A DNA stretch of 64,000 nt from Epiperipatus broadwayi (GCA_028023455.1 JAQFVV010013325.1:62001-126000), one strand, 5' to 3'. Positions 48,362 through 60,696 are shown, counted from the stretch's first letter. The notes: generated by a model not told the origin, from the letters alone. Numbers and translations are program-made.

Positions 48362-48988
48362 TCCATATCACCTTTCTAAAGCGTACCACATGTTCCTTTA
48401 CTTAGCTTTATTATTCTATATATCACTCCGCCTCTGCATTATCTTCATAATTCACTCTCAAATAAATGTTTGCCCTTAGTCATAAAATAAATATTTTAAT
48501 TAAATAAATATATGTCCACCGCTACTCTTAAATCTTACTTTAGACTCTTGCATTGCAAAGGTATAAATTCCTCCAGGCATGCATTAGAAATACTTACTCG
48601 AGAATTTTAGGTAGCTAGATTCCACCTTCAAATAAGTGAATTCCTTTTGTAAACATTACAGTATCAGAAATACCGCTACTGAGTCCTCAAGATAAAATAA
48701 TGTCTAAACAAATAAATGTATTCCTTTTGTAAACATTATAGTCTCAGAAATACCACTACTGAAGTCCTCAATATAAAATAATGTCTAAATAAATAAATGT
48801 ATTCTGTAAAATATAGTCATGTTGCAAATCCCGCTACTGAAGCTTTGCATCCATAAAATATTATTAGTAAATGATTGTTTTATTAAAATGTGTGAATAAA
48901 TAATTTTAAACCATATGTCTGCAGTTATGTTTCATTTATTCGATACCCATTCTATATAATATTTCCTCGATTATGTAAATATGAATGC

Positions 48989-49247
48989 TTAATTAATATT
49001 GGTTTGATTATTGGCTAACTCAAGAATAAAATCATGAATCTCCTGCATATCCCTGACCACCATGCCTAAGGAAATATTTACTAATGTCGCATCAGATGTG
49101 TCATTTCGTGGATTGTATTGTGGAACCGATAAACTATGTTCAAACTCAGTAACACGGGTGCCTTCGCTACCTCGATAGTGCTGCTGTTCTGGGTGGTGGT
49201 CGAATTCTGCACTATGTTTATGAGTCACACATTTTCTGACTGTTACA
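48989..49247 (-). other. antisense open frame 2 in the 3' LTR
   Basis: Counterpart of 44,370-44,670; closed after NNQTNIN by an indel. The open frame runs past the LTR edge to 49,273 only by chance. Confidence 0.3.
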
Positions 49248-49251
49248 CCAT
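49248..49251. repeat. target-site duplication CCAT, right
   Basis: Matches 42,034-42,037. Confidence 0.7.
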
Positions 49252-50120
49252 GCAGCAATATAAATACATGCACCTATAAACAAAATATAAGAGCACAAAC
49301 CATATAACCCCCCACCCCTCTTATGTGTCATTCTATTTTTATTTACCCATTTAAAACATATACACCCATGCATACAAAACAACAATGAAAAAAATAATTT
49401 AACTTAAAATATTACTTTTGCTTAAGTATATATATATATATATGCTCATTGGTATCATCATATGCCTTAGAACAGGGTTTGAATGCAGCCCTGTTATTAT
49501 ATATATATGTATATATTACTCCAATAGAACAAATGAGCACAAAACCCCCCTTAAGCCTATCTTGGCTAATTTATTCAGTCCTTTTGGTTCAATCAAATAT
49601 ATACATTTAATTACTGCATCTGTATATATGTTAGCTACCTAAAATCCTTTTAACTTGTAACAGAGTTCAAACATAGTTGCTGTTACATTTTTTCTTTCTA
49701 TACACACATGCACACATACCAATATATATATATATTGTAAAAGGTTGAGTTACATGACATACAACAACATAGTTGTATATGTGCACAAATAGAAAGGAAG
49801 AGTAGATTTTTTATATTTCCTGGAATAAAAATAATCATAGTAAAAGATTAAATAATTCTGAGTTTAGAATAAAGTTTCATTATGAAATAAATATTTAAAA
49901 AGGTCTAATAAATATTATTTGTAACTCTGATTTTGAAATTTAAAAATAAGCATGTTTTCTGATAATTGTAAAAATGTCTATTATCTATTTTGAAATCTTT
50001 TTAATTAATTGGTAAATCTCTATCTAAGTAAAAACATGTATATCACATTTTGATAAAAATTTCAAAGTTGCTTTCAACAGGATTAAAATTCTTTTTAATC
50101 AAGATTAAAAAACACCATTT
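49252..50120. other. intron by inference, nothing coding
   Basis: AT-rich with TA tracts at 49,428-49,442 and 49,720-49,735; a 74-codon frame at 49,418 is low-complexity. Nothing supported. Confidence 0.4.
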
Positions 50121-53100
50121 TTAAATTTACTGTTTTTATCATCTCACCTAACCAAGTCTATAAAAATGTTTGGATAAAAAAATTAAAACTATCTGGCTAG
50201 TTCTTTTGAAAAGACAGTCTGATTTTTAGTTTTGGCTAATAATATTATCATTGATTACTGTAGCAGAGAGTTGGCACAATTAGCAGAGTTGATTGTTTTC
50301 CAAAGCTATACAGATAGACACCATGAATCAGATGTAACTGAATTTGAGAAAGTAGATCCAGCAGCAATTTATACCACTACAAAGGAGTTTTGATTCATAG
50401 GAAAACAGGGCTACTTCTAATGGATCAATTAGCCTGAACAAATGTGGACAAAAATAGATTGCTGGCCTGGACAGAAGAGAGATCATTGATCAATGCCAAC
50501 AAATTACCTGCTTATAACTTTCCCGATGATGACAATCACCTAGACTATACCTATCTCAATAATGAGAATCACCAAAATCAAGCTTACCAAGAGAGATTTG
50601 ATGAAGAAATTGGTATATGTATGCTGCTGTTTATCTATACAGGCAAAGGAACCATGGATAAGCACATAGTATATATATATATTGTAACCGTGCCCTATCT
50701 ATATAACCGAGATTACGGGCTTCGAAATAAACATGACATAGCGTAAGGCTTTATTTATTTTCTTACATTGACAGTTATTCACGATCCACATAAGGGGGCG
50801 CCAGATACGATTATTTAAGTTGATTTTAATTACTCGCATCACCTTACATCATGTCAAAACGATTTCGAAGTCTAATCCCACCCACTAGCTCAAAACTCCC
50901 AGCATGGACCAACAAGGTTTCTCAAGGTTGTTACATGATTGATCTAGGACGACTCCTCCCGGAAAAGACGCATTGTCCGCTAATGAAAAATCAGCATGGT
51001 TTTCTAATTACTCGACTACGGCATAAGATTCATTTATTGGTTGTCACTGACCTATGAGGTGGTTCGTTTACGCCCGAACACAAGGCTTACAAGTTCATCC
51101 CCCCGATTTATCGTATATAATATAATTATTTGACGTTTACTTTGATTGATTCTAGACCCGCCCGCTCTTAAATCTATCTTAACTAAGGTTAAATAAGAAA
51201 CATCGTGACTTACGGCACGATGTTGACATAATTAATACAGTAAATAAATCGAAATGAAAATTAAATTTAACTAAATATACTTCAAAGATAAGTCATTAAA
51301 AATAAATAAACTACGGTTTTGAGTGTGTGTGAAAAGATTTGAGAAATGCTCGACTTGATGAGATATTGACAAATTTATTAAATATGAAAAGAAAACATTA
51401 TTAATGGATTTATTACACACGCGCACATACATTCACGCTCACAGAGAATCATAATTAGTCATAACATAATGCGAATAACGAGATAAAGTTCCTTTCTAGT
51501 TGATAAAATATATTATCTTTCCTGAGTTTCGCTTAAGTTCAAAGTTCATGTTTACAAAGTTCTGTAACAAAGATAAACTATCATGATGAGGAAAGTTTTA
51601 AGATTTGTTTGTGCAAATTTATGTTGGTTAATTACGAGATTGCCTTATGAGTTTCTAAATTGAGTGAGTGAACATAATATAAAACATATTTACCTAGGAT
51701 TTGTCTTGGTTACAACGAACATTGATTGGTCTGGACGAGTTTGGGTATTTCACGGAACATTTCTATTATTGGGAGCATCAACTTCACACGACGATGTTAT
51801 CGGAATTTCATAGCTTCGGAGATATTTCAGTAGCGGAGCGCCGATCAGTCACTGAAGGGTTTATTAGCCCCTCATGACAGTCGACGCTCTTGGTATTAAT
51901 TTCATAATGATCATCTTCAAACTGAGGAATAAATCAAGCTAATTCAGAACAATTTTATTGTTAAAATAAAAGCATAAGCATCGGAATAAAACGAGCAGGT
52001 GATAACTCGGAATACTGAGAAGAAACAACAGCAATGATAATGTATCAATCGAAATGAATCTAATCGAACCATTGAATAGGTTTTGACTGGTATTTATAAG
52101 GGTTGATCCATATCTTGGGATCCAATCTACCCCCAGAGTTCCTTGCTCCTGGAGTTGTCATTCAGGTCCGCGTTTGAGCTACCTGTTCACTCACTCTTTG
52201 TGCTAAAGGCAATATTTATTTTGAGACAATCTCATTTTGCAATCTCACTCAACCAACCTTATCCTTCACACCTCGAATGCATGCGTGTGTGCGTGTGTTT
52301 TACCAGAACAATACAAGCTATTTTAAATTTAGAAGTCGAGCATTTTATCTTTTCCTCAAATCTTTTCTCTAAGTTTTATTCTAGTTAAAACTATATTTCT
52401 AAAATAACATTTTTAAATTCCCCGTGGTGTTTTTGATTGACAATTATATTTTACTATTTAGGAGAGCATATTATATTTTATTATTTAGGAGAGCAAATTA
52501 TGTTTTGTTATTATTTTTTTATTATCTGAAAGCTTCAATCATTTAATTAGACGTTTACCGTCTGTATTTTATCAATGTGTTTTATAAATGTATTTATGGG
52601 AGGAAGAAAACTATTACAAGTTACGAAAATAAAATTACGAGTGTTTTAGGTTGCTTGCTGGTGTGTGTGTGTTTATCGATTTGTCTTGTTATAATACATA
52701 TACCGACTTTGTCTCGGTATAATATATATACAGTGAGTTATTTTATTTTAATAATCCTAAAATATTTTAATGTGTAACTTGAAATAAAACAAGTAAATAG
52801 TTTGCTTGAGTCAAACATCTAAAAGAAAGGATCAATCCATAGATAATTTGATATATAAATTTTTAAAGAAATTGTTTTAGTAATTTCTTTAAAAAATGAC
52901 ATTAAAAAGGCAAACTTAAAATGCAAATAATTTTGCTTGATTTAAAAGAAACTAATTGATAAAGAGTAGAACTTATTATAAAATAACAAATGAAATTTAT
53001 ATATTTTCAACAAAAAATAATTGTGAAAATAATTTTTAATAATTGTATTATATCAAATTAAAGTATGTAAATGTCAGTATGCACACACACATATACATAT

Positions 53101-53163
53101 ATATATAGAAAATTTTAATCGTATTATGATTTAAATATGTCTAGAAGTTATAATGCCACTTAT

Positions 53164-53195
<32 letters not shown>

Positions 53196-53824
53196 CAATG
53201 TGTGTTAGATGAACACATATGTAGATTTTAATCACTTTTAATTTTATTAAATGTCAATTGAAATATATTCTTGTAATAGTAAAACAAGTGTCTGTATGCC
53301 TATATGGAACATATATGTAAATCATAATGTAATCACTTGAAGTGTAGTATCCATGTAAATAAACAATGTGATAATTTGAATTTTGCATATTGCTCAAAAT
53401 CAGAAGGTTTAACTGATATGTGTATAGCTGTATTCTAGAGATATTAATTTCATTTCTTTTTTTATTGTTGTTGATAAACTTGAATTCAATTGTTAAAATT
53501 ATATTGCATCATTATCTTTTGGTCACAGTAACAGTTATAGAGTTTATGTGCTCTGAACTAGATTCATACAAAATAATCTGATATATTAAAGGGATATATA
53601 TTAGTGTTTTAGGGCATTCAGTTGACAAGGGTCCTGTTTTGGCATGAAGAGTATATTATTCAAAGCCATGCACCACATTTTATTTAGTTTAGAATTTATT
53701 AGAATTAAGTTTATAGTTGGCTAGTACATTAATGTACTAAGTGGCCAGAGCATTGATGATGATCATCATGTTTTAATATCCAGATATTATTCTTTTTTAT
53801 TATTGTGTATTCTGATGGATGAGC
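50121..53824 (+). repeat. direct duplication A, copy 2, split by a 2-kb insertion
   Basis: 50,121-50,683 matches 38,943-39,505 and 52,723-53,824 matches 39,500-40,684, nearly base for base. It lacks the ~90-bp SINE-like segment present in copy 1. Copies A1 and A2 look more alike than the two LTRs between them. Confidence 0.92.
50684..52722. mobile_element. ~2.04-kb insertion into duplication copy 2, class unknown
   Basis: Exactly this block is missing from copy A1, where TATATATATATACAGTGAG is continuous. The ends show short related inverted text: TTGTAACCG and TATAACCGAGA at the left, TCTCGGTATAA at the right. The right tip also forms a hairpin (TATACCGA...TCGGTATA, 52,699-52,721). It is less AT-rich than its surroundings (blocks such as GGGGGCGCCAG and GCGGAGCGCCG) and has no reading frame above ~80 codons. 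It could be a non-autonomous DNA transposon or a solo LTR. Confidence 0.65.
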
Positions 53825-53864
53825 ACATTGTCGGTGCATCCAAATTAATGTTTAAATAAATACC

Positions 53865-53945
53865 TCAAGCTGGTAGAGACTCAATAGTTAGACCTGGTCT
53901 ACAGTAGACCTATTTCAAATCCAGTCACAAGATGGACTATTACCA
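53865..53945 (+). mobile_element. tRNA-like SINE fragment
   Basis: AAGCTGGTAGAGACTCAATAG followed at tRNA spacing by CTATTTCAAATCCAGTC, which resembles A-box and B-box regions. There is no second copy with the same text in the window, so the call is weak. Confidence 0.35.
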
Positions 53946-54390
53946 TATTATATTGATGTATTTTGATTGGTCATTCATGATAATGAATGGTTACTTGAGT
54001 ATTACTAGTACTTATTTATCCTTATTGATAATGCTTGTTGATGTATAGTTGATCTTGGTTGCTCTAAGGAGTTAGCTGGCTGATCTCTCAGAGTTTTCAT
54101 GATCTATCACAGAGATTGCATAATCTTATGCTCTTAGAATATATAACATTTGTTATATATTTTTGATGTTAAACCTTACTTTAATAGCTCTTATTTCAAT
54201 TATTACTTTAACTTTTATAATTTATCATGTTATAATTATGATATTATTGTATATATTGTTTCATTATTTAATTTTTTGAAATATTTAGTTATAACTTGGG
54301 GATAATGCTGATCTTTAATCACCCCAGGTACAACCACCATCATTTCCACCCAGATACCCCACCCTGACTTTTTTATTTCATAAATGTTCT
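53946..54390. other. intron by inference
   Basis: AT-rich with a C-rich patch near 54,320-54,365. Nothing recognised. Confidence 0.4.
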
Positions 54391-54621
54391 TTACGATAGA
54401 ATGACAGCCTGTTAAGTTAATTGCGCAGACGCTGTGAGAATGTTATTAATAAATGAATACCTTTGAACAACCACATGATATAGTATTTATATAAGAGTAA
54501 AAAGGATCCTTTTACTCTTATATAAATACTATATCATGTGGTTGTTCGAAGGTATCCATTTATTAATAACATTCTCACAGCGTCTGCGCAATTAGCTTAA
54601 CAGGCTGTCATTCTATCGTAA
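54391..54621. mobile_element. near-perfect 231-bp palindrome (MITE with TA target)
   Basis: Arms of ~115 bp meet at GGATCC (54,504-54,509) with essentially no spacer. The tips are CGATAGAATGACAGCC and its reverse complement, each preceded or followed by TA. Only a handful of arm mismatches are visible (GTTAAGTTAATTG against CAATTAGCTTAAC, and one G/A in AAATGAATACC), so it is young or maintained. A diverged left arm is present at 60,572-60,664. Confidence 0.9.
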
Positions 54622-54759
54622 TTATAATCGCACGCAAGACGTTATAAAATAAATGCTTATAAATGTTCTTTGTAAAGCTTAAAAACATTTTACCACTAAG
54701 ACATGTACATGAATATATCTTATATTGGGTTGAAATACAGGTAATTACTAAAAACAAAC

Positions 54760-54945
54760 CTCTGCATACTTGGTTCACTGGTTCCCATTCCAAACTTCTT
54801 CTACAGGTAATCTTGTCTGAGCCTACCAATACAAAACCTGGATCACAAACAGCATATAATTCAGTCCCAACATTTTGTAATATTTTACCAGTTTTTGATG
54901 TATAATTCCCTTGAGGCAAACAAGGAGGAGCATTGCATTGGGCCT
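54760..54945 (-). CDS. CCP/sushi domain exon
   Basis: 186-bp exon on the minus strand, acceptor AATTTTTAG and donor GTTTGTTT, phase 1 at both sides. It encodes one CCP module: CNAPPCLPQGNYTS, LYAVCDPGFVLVGS, KITCRRSLEWEP and NQVC, with the conserved Cys, Gly-Phe and Trp positions. An additional Cys (AQCNAPPC) precedes the module. With the exon at 36,169-36,351 and the signal-peptide exon at 56,988-57,143 it suggests one secreted or membrane multi-CCP protein. The phase-1 donor can join the 36-kb exon directly, giving a Gly at the junction and an intron of about 18.4 kb. Confidence 0.85.
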
Positions 54946-56887
54946 CTAAAAATTATTCATATATATATATAAAATTAAACTTAATATTTTAACAAGTTAC
55001 ATCTAAAACAATTATATTTTAACCTATCACTATTAGAATAATTATACAAGAATCAATGTTTGTTTATATAAGTAATAGGGAATTGTTTTTTCAAAAAAGC
55101 ATAAATTTTGTTTGTATCCAAGATGAAAATAAATATGGACTATTTTAAGCAAGAACAGGTTAAGTTCCAAATCTGGTCCTGTGTTTAAATTTTTATTTTC
55201 ACATATCAATAGATTACTAGAAAAAAGTAAAATGTAATTAGACTCTTTAAAAAAAAATATAAACACTTAATAAAGAAAAGTTGTTACTCACAGAAATACA
55301 CTAAAAATGAAAAAAAAATTGCCAAGCAAAATAATGATATGATCATGTTTAAAATTATATTAATATCAATTTATAAAATCACTTTTACAAATAAAACTAC
55401 AGAGGATTGATACGATTTATTAATATGAGCATCTCCATATCCTTCTTTATTTACATCAAGTCACTCATAACTAATTAATCCAAGAAAGCTGGCACTAAGT
55501 GCAAGTTATCTGATGAATAGATTAGCATTAATACAATTTCTAAATATGAGCGCCACCACACCTTTATTTGTGGAAACTGAAGAATTTTATTTTATTTTTT
55601 ACTTTGTAACACATTTATTTGAATAGAAGCATTTCTTTAATTTTTAATTTTTATTTCTATCTTTTAATTTTATATTGTTCCAGATATTATGAATGAAAAA
55701 TAATTAGACACAATTTAATACCACTAGCTTTCAGCTTTTACATATAAAAGCATGGATTAGTCATGTTTAGTTATTGTCTCAAAAGAATCTATTTGTCAGA
55801 TCCTTCCAACTTAATCCATTTTATTGTATCAATGTCAATGGACATCATATGCAAGCAATCTTATGATTATATAGGTATTGATATAATGTCTAAGAATGAT
55901 TACTCTCTACTTATATTTGTGGAAGTTTTCTTTTTTAAAATTTTAATTCAGTTTTTATTTTTTAAGGTATTTAAAGTTTTTATATTTTCTTCTTTTTAAT
56001 TTGATTTGTTCTAGAAATTCCTAAGAAAGTTTATATACAGTTTAATACCACTAGATGGCAGTATGGTATAAAATTAAAATTTCCGCCATTTTTAGTTGCT
56101 AAAATTATTTGCAAAGTCACAAATTAAATGTAATCATATAAGATTTTTCAGCTAGACAGATGAGATAACAGTACAAAGTGCATTACATAAAAGAGAATAA
56201 TTATATAAAAGTTATGCTATACTTTGGATGCTTCAAAAATTATATTTTTATAATAAAAAAAGTAAAGAATTGTTAAAAAGTTAATTGTATTAGCAAACTA
56301 TAATGGATTTAATTTTTTAATGGCAGCAATAGTTTTAGGAAGCCTAGATTGTTATTCTTTCTAAACTTGAATTTCAAAATTCTTAAATATTACTGCTAAG
56401 AATATTAATTTATATTACATTTTATTTAATAATAATTCAATTTTAGATTCTATTTGTTTATCACTGAAATTTTTATCAGACAAGGGATAGTATGAATATA
56501 TCATTAAAATCATTCAACAAAATTTTTGTATAAGTATTTAAAAAGAGTCTAATTGGATGAAAGAAATAGTTAATTTTATTTTACTAATCACGACTTCAAG
56601 ACTAATGACTATTTTATTTACATTTATCTATACCTTTTGTCTAACTAGTTACATTATATTATATACATAAGAAATTCATCACACTCCACCACGACATTTG
56701 TTTTAGCAGTGTTAGCCTGTAAAAAAATAATCTGAATATGTTTGTTTACATGGTATAGCTTCTGAAAGTAGTGGTGGGGTATCATATATATCATATTTGA
56801 ATTTTCAGCTAGCAATATGCCCCAATTCTATTTCTTATATATACATAGATACATATTTAACAAAGATTGAATGTAAAGTTACTCACA
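54946..56887. other. intron by inference; repeat ends at 55.7 and 56.05 kb
   Basis: TTTAATTTTTATTT... and ...CA(G)TTTAATACCACTAG occur twice (about 55,640-55,735 and 55,940-56,055), probably two ends or copies of a small element. A GTGAGT donor near 55,273 (minus) follows only a 9-nt acceptor-bounded stretch, too weak to call an exon. Confidence 0.35.
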
Positions 56888-56987
56888 ACATGCAAAATGT
56901 AATATTTCCTATAACCAATTTTTTGGTTCAGTAATAGAATGAATTTAGAAGGTCTGCTTCAGTGAAAGGTTGCAACAGATAACTCAC

Positions 56988-57143
56988 TCTTATTTTATTT
57001 GTTGAAAGACATTCTTCCCAACATTTCTTGAAATGTCCTGTCTTTCTCCAGTCAGGACTCCTTTTTATATTTGTGCCGGTCAAAATCGTGTATTCATTCA
57101 ACAAGACCAATAATCCAAGCAAAAGTACCTTGAATCCAACCAT
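56988..57143 (-). CDS. candidate first coding exon with signal peptide
   Basis: On the minus strand the ATG at 57,143 opens 52 codons up to a consensus GTGAGT donor at 56,987. Residues 1-23 (MVGFKVLLLGLLVLL...) form a clear signal peptide; the mature part begins near TGTNIKRSPDW and contains CWEEC. It lies 2 kb upstream of the CCP exon on the same strand. The donor is phase 0, whereas CCP exons need phase 1, so at least one linking exon is missing from this model. A 22-bp AG/GT-bounded piece at 56,887-56,908 would change the phase correctly, but joined directly to the 54,945 exon it creates a TAG codon. Confidence 0.5.
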
Positions 57144-60100
57144 GCACAAGATACATATGTCAAGACAAGGATGAATCCTAACCTATTTGCCTAAACTATT
57201 GCCTCTCTGACTAATGGATAACGTTTGTGATTCCGTCCCAGCTGGAGATCATGGTTCACATAGAGACTCAAAATAATAAAGGGTTTATATGAAAAATTAA
57301 TGATTTAATGGATTCTGATGATTGCAGAATGGTACAGATATGGTTTGATCGATTACTAATGGTTTGAACCGCAATAATGATAATTCTTTATGGCAACATT
57401 ATAAAGAAGTGAATTTACATCAAATAAATATTATAAACAAATAGAGTAATTAACCTTAGAGATTGGGAGTGATGACAAACTAAGCTTATTTAAGATAACA
57501 ATATTATAGGAATTTATTAAGGAATTTAGTACAAAATAAGTTATCTTTGTTTATACAACTTGGTTATTTTCTTTAATTCGTTTTGATGCAGCTTTGACAA
57601 ACAATGTAAAAGTTTGTTAATTGGTCAGCCAAAAACCAAACAGCAATAAAATAAGATATTACAAATAAATCTGTTTTATATATATATTACAAAATATGAA
57701 AGATGGGCATTTAAAACACTATTACATTTAAAGTCATTTGTATATAATGAGTGTGGGAAGCAAAATAGTTCTTAAATAAATAATTGACAATTATACAGTC
57801 AGATTTAATTAATTATGAAATTTGTTTGTGAAGGACGTGCCATCATGGCAGAGAGCATTTCAGGTTTCCTAAATAAAGATATAAAATGATGAAGAAGGCA
57901 ATATGATATTATAGATTACAACAAAAATAAATGAGGTGGCTTTGCTAAAGGAAATGCCTGACATGTACAGGTAGATAAGAGAAATGTTGGCCCTTTAGCC
58001 AAAGCATGTCTCTGAATAATAAAAAAAATATTTTGATGTGCATACACATCTTGATGGCAATGCTCAAAAAGATCCCTTGGTATGAACTATGTCTACTTTG
58101 AAGGAGTGTAAAAGGTTGGACTGGTCAGATTACGAAGGTCCTAAGAGGTTGGTAGCAAAGCAAGAATAGCAATAATAAAGAAATGGTTGTAACTATAAAT
58201 ACACAATGCCTTAAACGTATATAGATAAATAGTGTATTATTAACAAAATAATAAATCCTGATTAAAATCATTGGCTCCCTGATATAATGTAAAGTCCCAG
58301 ACATGTTAAGTCATTAATGAATGAATAATAAATTATATTAGAAAAAGAAAGGCAAGAATTAAAACTAAAATATAAAATTGTCTTCCTCACTCATCACGGA
58401 AGATTACAAAATAGGACTTTTCTTTAATTAACATAGACAGGCATTAAATATCAAACTAATAAATTGTAAATCATAATTTTAATATTTTCTGACTAATAAA
58501 ATATATGTATGAAATATATATACTGATAAAATTCTATGATAAATTTTACTTAATTGATTCACTAAAATTATTTATTCTTTCAGAAATAATTACAGGGCTA
58601 TTTTAAATTGGAGGTAATAGTAAGATACTTTTAAAATAATTTCAATCATTCAAATAAATATATATATGAGGTACAAAACTAAATGAGCTTTCTATTAATT
58701 AATTTACGGAAGGAAGTCTTCTTGTAATGATTTTTAAATTTAAAAAAAAATAACAGAGGGAGGATTTAAAGTTAATAGCTCATTGAATTTTGTAGTTGGC
58801 CATTTCAGTAAGTCAAATAATTTAAACAAACCGACAAAAATTAATTTAATTTGCCGCATCAAAATAATGTAAAATTTTATAAGAATTGATATTTTAAATT
58901 GAATAAAATTAAAAGACGCATTTTAAACCAAGCCGTATAAACATTACACAGATATATAAAATATATAAATTAATATTGATTTAAACAAGTGAAATAAAAT
59001 CAGTGGCTTGCAGCAAATTGGAGATTATAATAATATACCTATTGGAAGATGTTTCACAGCTTGACAAAGGCAGTTACAGTCAGAGTATTAGTAGATTTAC
59101 TTGACATAGACAGGCTCTGGCTAGATGTTGACAGCACTGGATGGCATTGATGAGCTGGTGAGACAGAGCTCCGGGAAGCACGGTCGATCTTTTAGCCAGC
59201 CATTCTTTTAGGCACGATGTCTTGTATATAGATTAATCACTTCTCTTCAGTAAACTCAACAATAATTCTTCTTATCAAATTTTCCACTATTTATGTGATC
59301 TGGCCTTATCTATAGGATTGAATCTACAGTGACAACTGCCAATTGCAATCACTCTAAATGTTTCTCTGAGGTTGGTGCCTGCTTTGCTAAAGGAAATTAT
59401 AATTCTGCATGAACATGCCCCAAGGGTTGATTTGCTAATTAAAAAACAACAACAAGCATATTAAGTTTATCAGTCATTGTATTGACAAAATCTATTTAAT
59501 TAAGGTTTAGATTAACAAAAATGTAGATTTTATTCAGAAAAATTTTAGGAATTTGGTACAATGACTTCAAAAACATATTTGACATAAACTTAAGTAGAAA
59601 TTTACAAAATATTTCTTAAAATATTACATTGTTTAAATAATTGATTCTCAAGTGTACATTGATTAAAAGATAAATATAAAATGTTACCAACTGATTTATT
59701 GAAGAAAATGAACTTTAATAAAGAATTTGAAATATTTGTAACATTTTATAGATATCTAGGATTCAATTCAATTTGATAAAATAAACACAATATACATTTT
59801 TACAAATATAAAATAAATAAACTAATATAAAAAGGTTAGTTTTAATTATAAAATAAGATTAATGAAATATAAAAGATTATAATATTGATTAAAATATACT
59901 ACCACCTATTATGAGATGGGTGTCAGTTAATAAAGATTGGGTTCAAACCCAGACTAGTGCTGATGACATTGGCACTAGGTGAAGCAGGAATATGTACTAT
60001 ATTTCCAGCTTCATATTGCAAACTTCAGTTATTCTTTGCAGACTACATAATTAACTCCTTGTCTCCATAGTTCCTATATTTGTTTTTTATCTACAGTAAT

Positions 60101-60571
60101 AAAATGAGTTGAGAGAACCTGTTTCAGTGGCAGATCAATTTAGGTAAGTTACTATTCTTTGTCATAGGCTATTCTTATTATCATCATCTCTTGGACATCT
60201 TTTTGTTCTCATGAGATAAATTCTTTATGCTGCTGATTTCAATTGTTTATTAGACATTATTCTTTCATCATGAAAAAATTATTTTAATCTCATCAGTAAA
60301 CAGCCAATTTAATTTCAATATAAAGTTTTTCACTAATCAGTCTTATTTGAGTAATGATTTTTTAAATTTGTAAATATATATCCGTAGAAATGTTGGCTTC
60401 TACAGTATTCACATAAGATTATTGACATAGAAAACACACGAAATGATTATTAAAAAATTTTCAGTTATTGATTTAAGATTATTATGATATTGTGTTTTAA
60501 AATGATGTCTTTTTTTGTTAAAAAAGCTTATTCAAGGGTGTTTTATACATTAAATATCAGTCTTTCAAGCT
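57144..60571. other. upstream flank of the CCP gene; nothing coding
   Basis: Presumably contains the promoter of the minus-strand gene. A short inverted pair, GGCTTTGCTAAAGG (about 57,949) against CCCTTTAGCCAAAGC (about 57,992), occurs here, and the first half recurs at about 59,382. Around 59,935-59,960 GATTGGGTTCAAACCCAG is B-box-like without an A box. No exon recognised. Confidence 0.4.
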
Positions 60572-60664
60572 ACTGTGCATGCGCTTTTTATGAGTGTTAA
60601 TAATAAATGAATACTTTAACTCCCAACACAAGATATAGTATTTAAGAAAGAATAAAATGAATCC
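60572..60664 (+). mobile_element. left arm of the 54.4-kb palindromic MITE, diverged
   Basis: TGTGCATGCGC, GTTAATAATAAATGAATAC, ACACAAGATATAGTATTTA and AGAATAAAATGAATCC follow the order of 54,421-54,508. The right arm is absent; a SINE head begins shortly after. Confidence 0.7.
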
Positions 60665-60696
60665 ACTTATTGTTTCCAACCCAAATGCTTATATAT

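Larger units (their letters stand above)
42038..49247 (+). mobile_element. Ty3/gypsy LTR retrotransposon, long LTRs, internally deleted (7.2 kb)
   Basis: Two ~2.64-kb direct repeats flank 1,930 bp of internal DNA. Both repeats start TGAAACAGT and end ACTGTTACA, the short inverted LTR termini. CCAT flanks the whole element. The internal region holds a primer-binding site, a gag-like start fused in frame to an integrase C-terminus, and a purine-rich tract before the 3' LTR. Protease, reverse transcriptase, RNase H and most of integrase are absent, so it cannot move by itself. LTR differences (about 7 in the first ~175 bp by eye) show that insertion is not recent. It sits in the inferred intron of the CCP gene, in the opposite orientation to that gene. 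Confidence 0.9.
46601..49247 (+). repeat. 3' LTR (2,647 bp)
   Basis: Second copy of the LTR, same termini and same 37-bp starting palindrome (46,601-46,637). There are scattered substitutions and small indels, for example an extra ~15 bp near 48,970-48,990. Confidence 0.92.

Noticed and set aside
56887-56908. 22-bp microexon linking the signal-peptide exon to the CCP exons
   Set aside because: AG/GT borders and the phase change fit, but the intron before it would be ~78 bp with a poor pyrimidine tract, and joining to the 54,945 exon creates a TAG.
59930-60000. tRNA-like GGGTTCAAACCCAG
   Set aside because: A lone self-complementary B-box-like motif with no A box at tRNA distance.
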